A stretch of 43,459 bases of DNA from Myxococcales bacterium (lineage in GTDB: Bacteria > Myxococcota_A > Polyangia > Polyangiales > Polyangiaceae). The stretch covers positions 1-43,459 of the forward strand of contig JANXLV010000133.1 in the NCBI GenBank assembly GCA_025355005.1. The letters are read 5' to 3'. The notes beneath the pieces were generated by a model that did no database searches, had not been told where the DNA came from, and saw nothing but the letters and a program-made list of their open reading frames with translations. Positions within the stretch are counted from its first letter, which is position 1. Each line of letters begins with the position of its first letter. This document shows, piece after piece, positions 7,799 to 14,399 of the stretch. A program made the position numbers and the translations under genes.

Positions 7799-10576
7799 TC
7801 AGGGGATCTGGAGCCCCTTCGCCTCTTCGTTCGCCGGATCCAGCTTCAACGCCGCGTCGCGGAATTTGCGTGCATCTTGCACGTTCTTTGCAGCGAGCGC
7901 CTCCTGGGCCAGCAGCACGTTGATCGCTGCCGCCTCCGGCTTCTTCGGATTGCAGAGAAGAGCGGTCTCGAGTTCGTACCGAGCCTTGTCGTGGCGACCG
8001 ACCCCGGAGAGGCCGCGCGCGTACGCCACGTGCGTTGGCGCGCCGAACGGATCCACGAAGATCGCCGCTTCGCCCTCGCGCACGACGTCGGGCCACGCCT
8101 TCTGCTCCACGAGCTTCGTGAGCAAGAGCCGCGTGACCTTGTGATCGTGCTGCTCCAGCGCGGCAAGCTTGATGAGGAGAGGCAAGAGGTCCCCTTCCCG
8201 CTTCTCCTCGACGGCCATCTCGTAGAGCGCCTTGATCGGCTCCTCCTGGCTGGGATCGAAGCGATGCGCCGCCTCGAGATGGAAGCGGAGCTGCTGCTTG
8301 TCCTTCTTCCCCTCCGCCACCTCGGCCAGCATGACGCGCACCTGATAGCCGTCGCCCCCGCCGGCTGCGATCAGCGAGAGGTGGCGGTGGGCACCGTCCA
8401 GATCCTTCGCCCCCATCGCCACCTTCGCATAGATGTAATGTGCATCCATTTGCTTGGGGTCGATGGCGAGCGCGGCGTCGAGCTCCTTCTTCGCCTCGTC
8501 CAGCTTGTGCGAGCGCGCGAGTGCCAGCGCGTAGGTGGCGTGTGCCTTTGCGTCCTTCGGGTTCTTGTCCAGCGCTGCCTTGGTGTCCTCCACGGACTTG
8601 CGACGGTCGTGGAAGAGATACTGCTTGTCGTAGCGGCGCATGCGCGACATGGCCCACGAGCGGAAGCGCGTGTCGTAGTCCGCCGCGGACAGACCGAACG
8701 CCTTCTGGATCACGTCCGGTGTGCGCACGCCCTGGCCCCAGAGCACCATCGCGTTGGACACGGCCTTCATGCCGAACGCCTCGACCGTGAAGACCATCAT
8801 CTGGCTCGCGGCGTAGTAGGCGACGGTGACGTCCTCGGCGCTCTCCGCGTGCGTGAACGCGCGGTTCATGTCCACCGCGTGCGGGAGCGTGTCGTTCTTG
8901 ATCGCGAGGTATAGCTCGGGGTCGAGCTCACGGGCCCACTCCGGCCTGCGGGCGATGGTCTCGTACTCGGAGAGACCTTCGGTGAACCAGCGCGGCACGT
9001 GGTTCTTCGAGAGCTGGATCGCGAAGACGTGGCCGAGCTCGTGCCAGAGCACGTTGCCCCAGTTCGCCGGCTCTGCGCCCGGAGAGATCGCCGCGATGAC
9101 CTTGCCGAAGCACACGCCCTGGATGCCGATCGAAGGCAGGCCGCTCGTGCGCACGCTGAAGGGCTGGCGGCCCGCGTAGATCTCCACCTGGACCGGATAC
9201 TTCGGGACGAAGCCGTAGCGGGCCTTCATGCTCGCCCACGCCTCCGTCATCATGTCCGGCACGTAGCGCTCCAGCACGGCGCGCTCTTCCTTCTTGTAGC
9301 GAATCTTGAAGGGGCCGGTGTCGACCATCTCGTACTCGTTCGCGAGCGTCTGCTCGTACAGATTAAGTGTATTATACACTCGAACATTGTACTTGTCCTT
9401 CTGCCAGGCCGTCTTGAGCGAGACCATGCCCGCGGCCTCGTCGGCGTTGCGCATCTGCGTGAGGCCAAGCTCCGCCCATGCCTTCGAGTCCTCCGGATCG
9501 ACCTTCACGGCCTCCGCCATCATCGTGACGATGTCGTCGTATCGGTGCTCCCACTCGGCGAGCTCGCCAACGATCGAGTAGAGGCGCGAGTACTCCGGGT
9601 TGCGCTGGAAGACGTCCTTCTTGCGTGCCTCGAAGGCGGCAGGATCGTCCGAGAGGAACGCCGTGGCGGCGCGCAGCGAGAGGAGCTCGAGGTCGTTCGG
9701 GTTCACGGCGAGGCCCTGTTGGAGCAGGCGCTCGGTGCCGGTGAGATCCATGTCCTTCAGCGCGACGCCTGCGAGCACGGCGAACGCCCCGGTGTGCTTC
9801 GGGTTGACGGTCAGCGCCTCCTTCGCGAGCTTCTCCGCGCCCTCGAAGTCCATGGTCTGTTCGAGCTTCACGCGCGCCATCTGCACCAGCGCGTCCGCGC
9901 GATGCGGCGCGAGCGTGAGCGCCTCCTTGGTGACCTCCTCGGCGTGGCCGGGGTCGTACTTGTCCATGTACGCTTCGGAGCGATAGAGCAGCGTCTCCAC
10001 GCGCTTCTTGTCCACGCGCTCGCTCTCGTTGAAGGCCTGGTTCGCGTCCTTGGCGGAGCGCATGAGAAACGCGGCGCGACCCACGAACGAGAGACCCTCC
10101 GCGTCGCCCGCGGTGATGGTGCCGTCGTTGTAGGACTCGATCACCTTCATCAGCGCGTCTTCGGAGTCCTTGCGATGCCCGGACTCGATCCGGTACTCGC
10201 CGGTGAGCAGCTTCGCGCGGAGCCACGCCTTCGACTTGTCGTCCTTCACGGTGTCGAGGAGCTTGAGGGCGTCCGCGACCTGTCCTTGTGCCTCGAGCGC
10301 CTGCGCGGCGATCACGATGCCCAGCGGAAGCTTCGACGCCTCCGCCTCGCGCTTCGCGTCCGCATACTGCCCCTGCTCCAGGTACACCTGCGCGAGCAGC
10401 ACGCGCGACGCTGGGTCCCTCTTGTCCTTCAGCTCCGCGAGCGCGGCCGCGTAGTCGCTCTCGGCGAGCGCCTTGACGGCAGGTCCGCTGGGCGCGGCAT
10501 CAGGCGCGGCCCAGGTGGGGGCCGCGAAGGCAAAGGACGTGAGCGATGCGAGCGCGAGGACGCGGAGCTTGCGCAT
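7799..10576 (-). CDS. Exported TPR-repeat protein with a HExxH metallopeptidase domain
   Basis: A 925-residue exported protein. The signal peptide MRKLRVLALASLTSFAFA ends near Ala-Ala-Pro. Residues about 30-410 and 660-925 are tetratricopeptide repeats. Between them lies a peptidase-MA-type domain with zinc motif HELGH at 512-516 and, 17 residues on, Glu533 in WFTEGLSEYE, the expected third ligand of a gluzincin. Activity on proteins is inferred; the TPR arms suggest docking to a protein partner in the periplasm or at the cell surface. It lies 56 bases after the acetyltransferase gene and shares a leader sequence with the MCP gene. It holds three copies of the TGYA-N3-TRCA dyad, the strongest being in an unusual rare-codon island at 9355-9400. 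Confidence 0.88.
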   Translation of the reverse strand: MRKLRVLALASLTSFAFAAPTWAAPDAAPSGPAVKALAESDYAAALAELKDKRDPASRVLLAQVYLEQGQYADAKREAEASKLPLGIVIAAQALEAQGQVADALKLLDTVKDDKSKAWLRAKLLTGEYRIESGHRKDSEDALMKVIESYNDGTITAGDAEGLSFVGRAAFLMRSAKDANQAFNESERVDKKRVETLLYRSEAYMDKYDPGHAEEVTKEALTLAPHRADALVQMARVKLEQTMDFEGAEKLAKEALTVNPKHTGAFAVLAGVALKDMDLTGTERLLQQGLAVNPNDLELLSLRAATAFLSDDPAAFEARKKDVFQRNPEYSRLYSIVGELAEWEHRYDDIVTMMAEAVKVDPEDSKAWAELGLTQMRNADEAAGMVSLKTAWQKDKYNVRVYNTLNLYEQTLANEYEMVDTGPFKIRYKKEERAVLERYVPDMMTEAWASMKARYGFVPKYPVQVEIYAGRQPFSVRTSGLPSIGIQGVCFGKVIAAISPGAEPANWGNVLWHELGHVFAIQLSKNHVPRWFTEGLSEYETIARRPEWARELDPELYLAIKNDTLPHAVDMNRAFTHAESAEDVTVAYYAASQMMVFTVEAFGMKAVSNAMVLWGQGVRTPDVIQKAFGLSAADYDTRFRSWAMSRMRRYDKQYLFHDRRKSVEDTKAALDKNPKDAKAHATYALALARSHKLDEAKKELDAALAIDPKQMDAHYIYAKVAMGAKDLDGAHRHLSLIAAGGGDGYQVRVMLAEVAEGKKDKQQLRFHLEAAHRFDPSQEEPIKALYEMAVEEKREGDLLPLLIKLAALEQHDHKVTRLLLTKLVEQKAWPDVVREGEAAIFVDPFGAPTHVAYARGLSGVGRHDKARYELETALLCNPKKPEAAAINVLLAQEALAAKNVQDARKFRDAALKLDPANEEAKGLQIP
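7871..7881. repeat. TGYA-N3-TRCA dyad, copy 2 (in the TPR peptidase)
   Basis: TGCA-TCT-TGCA, extended to perfect CGTGCA/TGCACG arms at 7869-7883. A+T-rich flanks GGAATTTG and TTCTTTG on either side are themselves roughly symmetrical. Confidence 0.85.
8434..8444. repeat. TGYA-N3-TRCA dyad, copy 3 (in the TPR peptidase)
   Basis: TGTA-ATG-TGCA within GATGTA/TGCATC; one purine/pyrimidine exchange in the arms. It encodes Asp-Ala-His-Tyr-Ile-Tyr. Confidence 0.75.
9368..9378. repeat. TGYA-N3-TRCA dyad, copy 4, strongest (in the TPR peptidase)
   Basis: TGTA-TTA-TACA, extended to the perfect 15-base AGTGTAT-T-ATACACT at 9366-9380. On the gene strand the codons are AAT-GTT-CGA-GTG-TAT-AAT-ACA-CTT-AAT, nearly all avoided elsewhere in the same gene. 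Confidence 0.9.
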
Positions 10577-10603
10577 GATGAAAAAATCCTATCGTGAAAC
10601 CCG
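10577..10603 (-). promoter_or_regulatory. Leader with AGGA site and U-rich spacer before the TPR peptidase
   Basis: On the minus strand the leader runs CGGGTTT, CAC, then GATAGGATTTTTTCATC before the ATG. The same order, CGGGTTT-GT-GATAGGATTTTCTTC, precedes the MCP gene at 13990-14013. AGGA is placed as a Shine-Dalgarno site 9-10 bases from the ATG; TAGGAT could alternatively be a -10 element. Confidence 0.4.
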
Positions 10604-10632
10604 CGCCGACCCTCAGGCATTTGGTCGCTGGC

Positions 10633-11139
10633 TCACGGCTCTGGCAACGGGACTTCGTCTGCCGCGATGATGATGGCGCCGCGGGCATCGAAATCCAGGC
10701 GCATCTCGAGCGCGTCCTCGCCGTCTGCGTAGTAGCTGCGCCGGATGTTCACGGTGTGGAAGCCATGGACCCGGTAGAGCTCGATCGCAGGCCGATTGCC
10801 CATGCGCACCTCCAGGTACATCGCCACGACGCTCTTCTCGCGCGCGTAGGAGAAGAGCTGCGTGAGGAGAACACGCGCGATTCCTCCTCGCCGCTTCTCG
10901 CGCCGCACGGCCACGTTGAGCACGTGGATCTCGTCCACGATGTGCCACGCGAGCAGGAAACCGGAGACCGCCGTGTCCGCCTCGGCGACCCACGTGCGCG
11001 ACCACGGACGTACGAGCTCTTCGCGCAGGTCGGCCTCGCCCATGGCGTTCGAGCGCGGCGACGCACCAAAGGCCTCGCGCTCGATCTCGGCGACGACGGG
11101 CAGATCCGCCTCTGTCATGGGTCGCACGAAAGCGCTCAT
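10633..11139 (-). CDS. rimI: RimI-like GNAT N-acetyltransferase
   Basis: A 168-residue GNAT protein of the size and architecture of RimI, which acetylates the N-terminal alanine of ribosomal protein bS18. Family marks are VRPMTEADLPVVAEIEREAF at the N-terminus, IHVLNVAVRREKRRGGIARVLL with the acetyl-CoA loop RRGGIA, then YLEVRMGNRPAIELYRVHGF and RRSYYADGEDALEM near the end. ATG at 11139 is chosen because the longer frame overlaps the cheA-like gene; the gap to that gene is 13 bases. The location inside a chemosensory operon makes a signalling substrate possible, so the RimI name is tentative while the GNAT call is firm. Confidence 0.72.
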   Translation of the reverse strand: MSAFVRPMTEADLPVVAEIEREAFGASPRSNAMGEADLREELVRPWSRTWVAEADTAVSGFLLAWHIVDEIHVLNVAVRREKRRGGIARVLLTQLFSYAREKSVVAMYLEVRMGNRPAIELYRVHGFHTVNIRRSYYADGEDALEMRLDFDARGAIIIAADEVPLPEP

Positions 11140-11152
11140 GGGCCGTTCGCTT

Positions 11153-13186
11153 TCACCGAGCGGATGCGGGTGGTGGACGCGAGAGCGGAGAGTCGCTCGG
11201 TCGGCCCTCTGGAATGCGGCCGATCGCACGCGCGCGTGGGGCCAGAGCGAACGGATCGATCGCGAGCGCCAGCGTGCCGTCGGTGCGCGCCACCGCCCCT
11301 GCATACGGACCAAGCGCGCGCACGATCGAGGTGAGCGGGCGCAAGAGCACCTCGTTCGTCTCGTGGATGGCGTCCACCCCAATGAGCAGCGGCTGCGTCT
11401 CTCCGAGGTCCAGCTCCACGACGTACGGCGCGGGCATGTTGGGGCGCGCGTCCAGACACGCACCGAGATGCGCGACGCGAAGGCCTTCGTTCAGGTCCAC
11501 CTTGCGCGCGGCGTCGGCGAGCAGCGCGTACGTGCGATCGGCCGCCGTCACCCACAAAACGCGCGCGAAGCCGGACTCGATGGGCACCTCGACGGTCGCC
11601 TCGAAGCCACGCCCCTGCTTGCTGGAGAGGCGAATCGTGCCGCCCAGGCGCTGCACCGACAGCAGCGCGATGTCGAGACCGATACCGCGACCGGCAAGGA
11701 GGTCCGAGCTGTCGCGCGTGGAGAAGCCGGGCAGGAACAGGAGCCCGAGGAGCGTGTTGTCGTCGGCCGCTTGCGCCAGCGAGGCGGTCACGTTGCCGGC
11801 AGACACCGCGCGCTCGCGGATGACGTCCACGTCCACGCCCGCGCCGTCGTCGGAGATGCTGACCACGAGACGACTGCCCACGCGGCGCGCGGCGATCTGC
11901 ACGGAGGCGACCTGATCCTTGACGAGCGCGGTGCGGACGTCCGGCGTCTCGATGCCGTGAGCGACGGAATTGCGTGCAATCTGCAACAATGGCTCGAAGA
12001 GATGCTCGGCCAGGCGACGATCGACGATCTCCTCTGCGCCACGAAGCGACACGCGGACCAGCTTCCCTGCGCGGCGCGCCTCTGCCTCCACGGCGGATGC
12101 GATGCGGCGGAAGATGCCGGCGACCTTCGTTTCCCTCATCTGCGAGAGGCCCGCGCGCGCGCTCGTGGTGCTCTCTTTCAGGAGGAGGCTGTCGCTCTTG
12201 ATCTCCTGCGAGGCGGTCTCCATCTCGTCGGCCATGGCAGAGAGCGCTGACGCCGCCGCCTCCACCCGGCGCAACGCGGCCGCAGGTGCGCCCCAGGGCC
12301 GCGGGGGTCCGATGAGGCGCAGCGCCTCCGTCAGCTCCGCGCGGAGCTTGCGGGACATGCGGCCATTGCGCTGCGCACGAGGCGCGCGCTGCATGAGTCG
12401 GTCCTGGATGACGCTGACGATCGCGAGCTGATCGAGCACGCGGTCCACTGCGCCCGTCGCGATCCGGATGGTCGCGTCGTCGGGGCGCAGGTCGTCGTCG
12501 GGGCGAATGCTCGGCCGCAGCGACTTGCGTGTCGGGTTCTGCCGTCCCGCGAGTGACAAGAGGGCGGCGTCTGGATCGTCCAGGAAGGCCCCGAGGACGG
12601 CGCGGTAGTCGCTCATTTCCAGCAGCGCGCCGCGCGCGGCCTCGGTGCTCGTGGTGCCCGGCCGCAGTCGCTCTTCGAGCCCATGGCAGAACCACGACAT
12701 GGGCTCGTCGCCAACGGCGCTGGCCGCGCCCTTGATGGTGTGGATGTGACGGTAGATCTCGGCGGCGGCCTCGAGCGGATTCTGATCGTCCGCGAGTGCG
12801 CCATCGATCTGCGCGATGCGATCCTGCACCTCCGCTGCGTATTGCACGCGCATGCTCGGATCCAGCGAACGCGGCAAGAGCCCGGTCGGAGGCTCGGGCC
12901 ACGACGCGATCACCGCGCTCTTCCCCGCGGAGAGTCGCTCGACGGCGAGCGTCACGACCGCCGCGGTCTCGGCGCGCGCGCGATCATCGCCGTCGCGCAT
13001 GCGGCGCTCGAGCCGCGCGAGGGCCTGCGAGAGCTCCGCCTCGCCCGCGAGCCCGGCGGAGCCCTTGAGCGCGTGCACCGCGCGGCGCACTGCCTCCAGC
13101 GTCTCGTCAACGCCTTCGAGCGTGACGAGGTGACGCGAGAGCTCCGCGATCAGGAGCGGTAGCAGCTCCGGATCACGGGTGGTCAC
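11153..13186 (-). CDS. CheA-type chemosensory histidine kinase with two Hpt domains
   Basis: A 677-residue cytoplasmic kinase of the CheA class, which autophosphorylates on an Hpt histidine and passes the phosphate to receivers. Two Hpt domains are visible: His38 in AVHALKGSAG and His149 in HIHTIKGAAS. The ATPase domain has the CheA-type N box LLQIARNSVAHGIE, the D box VSISDDGAGVD and the FLPGFSTRDSSDLLAGRGIGLD block diagnostic of CheA. The C-terminal 150 residues are a CheW-like domain (FARVLWVTAADRTYALLADAARKV). There is no fused receiver. It starts with GTG overlapping the MCP stop as GTGA. Dyad copy 5 lies exactly in the N-box codons. Confidence 0.9.
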   Translation of the reverse strand: MTTRDPELLPLLIAELSRHLVTLEGVDETLEAVRRAVHALKGSAGLAGEAELSQALARLERRMRDGDDRARAETAAVVTLAVERLSAGKSAVIASWPEPPTGLLPRSLDPSMRVQYAAEVQDRIAQIDGALADDQNPLEAAAEIYRHIHTIKGAASAVGDEPMSWFCHGLEERLRPGTTSTEAARGALLEMSDYRAVLGAFLDDPDAALLSLAGRQNPTRKSLRPSIRPDDDLRPDDATIRIATGAVDRVLDQLAIVSVIQDRLMQRAPRAQRNGRMSRKLRAELTEALRLIGPPRPWGAPAAALRRVEAAASALSAMADEMETASQEIKSDSLLLKESTTSARAGLSQMRETKVAGIFRRIASAVEAEARRAGKLVRVSLRGAEEIVDRRLAEHLFEPLLQIARNSVAHGIETPDVRTALVKDQVASVQIAARRVGSRLVVSISDDGAGVDVDVIRERAVSAGNVTASLAQAADDNTLLGLLFLPGFSTRDSSDLLAGRGIGLDIALLSVQRLGGTIRLSSKQGRGFEATVEVPIESGFARVLWVTAADRTYALLADAARKVDLNEGLRVAHLGACLDARPNMPAPYVVELDLGETQPLLIGVDAIHETNEVLLRPLTSIVRALGPYAGAVARTDGTLALAIDPFALAPRARAIGRIPEGRPSDSPLSRPPPASAR
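11975..11985. repeat. TGYA-N3-TRCA dyad, copy 5 (in the CheA-like N box)
   Basis: TGCA-ATC-TGCA. It covers the codons of LLQIARN, a catalytic motif, with TTG and ATT codons unusual for this gene. Confidence 0.7.
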
Positions 13187-13989
13187 TCCTTGGTCCCCCG
13201 CTTTTCGTCCTTTGGCGGATCCTCTGCGCCGGCGTCGCCGTCGCTGTCGAGCATACGCACCAGCGGCTCCAGCACGGGCCGGATCGCGCTGGCCACGAAC
13301 GCTTGCGGAACCTTGCCAGACAGCGTGCCGAGCGATGCGACGAGCGCGCGTGCATGCTCCGTCGCCTCGGCGATGGCACGCACCGTCTCCGGGTCGCTGC
13401 CGGTTGCCTTCTTCAAACCGTCGCCCATGTCGGCCACGGCGCGCTCGGCATCCGCGGCGGCGGCAGCAGCGCGCGCGGCCTCCTGTGCTGCGTCGGTCGA
13501 TGCCTCGCGCGCACGTTCCAGGCTGGTGAGCAGCTGCCCCAGATCGCTCGCGAGCTCCCCGAGCGCGTTACCGAGATCGCGTGAGCTCTCCTGTCCCGAG
13601 ATCGCATGTGCACGCACGTCGTCCGATACGAGCCGGAGCGCAGCGCCGCCTTGCTCGGGGAGACGCGCGCCCTCCAGACCAGCGTTCAGCGCGACCAGGC
13701 CGAGCCGCTCGAAGAGCTGCGTGAGACGCGCGAGCGCGAGCACCACATCGTTCGCTCGCCCTTCGATCGCGCGCGACTTGTCGATCGTGGCCTCCACCGC
13801 GCCGCGTTGCTTCGCGAGCGTGGACGCTATGCGCTGCACCGCATCGGAGGCCGCGCGACTGGAGCCAAGCGCCTTCTCGTGCGCACCGAAGAGCGCGGCC
13901 TCGTCCGCGGTGCCGATCCCCGATGCAACGCCGACGGTCTTCGCCGTACGGCGCCACAACCGAAAGAGCCGTCGCCGATCGTCGGACAT
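13183..13989 (-). CDS. Cytoplasmic methyl-accepting chemotaxis-like protein
   Basis: A 268-residue chemoreceptor without signal peptide or membrane segment. The central helices carry a recognisable but divergent MCP hairpin tip at about 98-126 (LVALNAGLEGARLPEQGGAALRLVSDDVR, split here as LVALNAGLEGAR and LPEQGGAALRLVSDDVR), the part that binds CheA and CheW. The consensus for comparison is ALNAAIEAARAGEQGRGF. The flanking helices are Ala/Glu/Arg-rich coiled coil but short, and the methylation sites are unclear. A soluble receptor next to cheA resembles the organisation, though not necessarily the function, of myxobacterial FrzCD. The stop overlaps the cheA-like start by four bases. Confidence 0.82.
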   Translation of the reverse strand: MSDDRRRLFRLWRRTAKTVGVASGIGTADEAALFGAHEKALGSSRAASDAVQRIASTLAKQRGAVEATIDKSRAIEGRANDVVLALARLTQLFERLGLVALNAGLEGARLPEQGGAALRLVSDDVRAHAISGQESSRDLGNALGELASDLGQLLTSLERAREASTDAAQEAARAAAAAADAERAVADMGDGLKKATGSDPETVRAIAEATEHARALVASLGTLSGKVPQAFVASAIRPVLEPLVRMLDSDGDAGAEDPPKDEKRGTKE

Positions 13990-14013
13990 GAAGAAAATCC
14001 TATCACAAACCCG
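13990..14013 (-). promoter_or_regulatory. Leader with AGGA site and U-rich spacer before the MCP gene
   Basis: On the minus strand CGGGTTT, GT, GATAGGATTTTCTTC precedes the ATG at 13989. It is near identical to the leader at 10577-10603, 3.4 kb away, although the two coding regions are unrelated. It also contains the last codons of the CheW-like gene, whose stop is at 14003-14005. Confidence 0.4.
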
Positions 14014-14383
14014 TTGATCTGCCGGCCCACGCGTTCTTCGATAGCGACGCCGCTACCGACGACAGATCCATCGTCTTTGCGATGCCTGCTTTGCAGCGCA
14101 CGGAGCCCGGTTGCTCGTGGGCTGGCTCGAACGTTCCGCTCGCGACCACCGTGTGTCCCACGATGCCGATCGGCTCACCGAGGTAGGTGCAGACCAGCAT
14201 CGTGTCGCGAGAGCCACCCATCGTGACGACCGGGATCACGGTGCCGTCGATGAGCGCCACGCCGAGGAGGCCGGGCGGCGCGTCGGGCACCGCGAGCACC
14301 TTGGGCATGGCGACGAACTTCAGGGCGACGGCGGCGGGAACGAAGAGGAGTCCTCCGTCCGTGTCCACGACGACCCCGCCCAT
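14003..14383 (-). CDS. CheW-like coupling protein
   Basis: A 126-residue single CheW-type SH3-like domain that should link the MCP to the CheA-like kinase. Recognisable strands are GLLFVPAAVALKFVAMPKV, then PGLLGVALIDGTVIPVVTMG, and later the EPIGIVGHTVVASGTFE segment. Start choice is uncertain: ATG at 14383 is used, while an in-frame GTG at 14398 almost touches the stop of the upstream receiver gene (14400) and would add five residues. It lies 13 bases before the MCP gene. The short length is normal for a minimal CheW. Confidence 0.78.
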   Translation of the reverse strand: MGGVVVDTDGGLLFVPAAVALKFVAMPKVLAVPDAPPGLLGVALIDGTVIPVVTMGGSRDTMLVCTYLGEPIGIVGHTVVASGTFEPAHEQPGSVRCKAGIAKTMDLSSVAASLSKNAWAGRSTGL

Positions 14384-14399
14384 GTCACGGCCCCCCACG

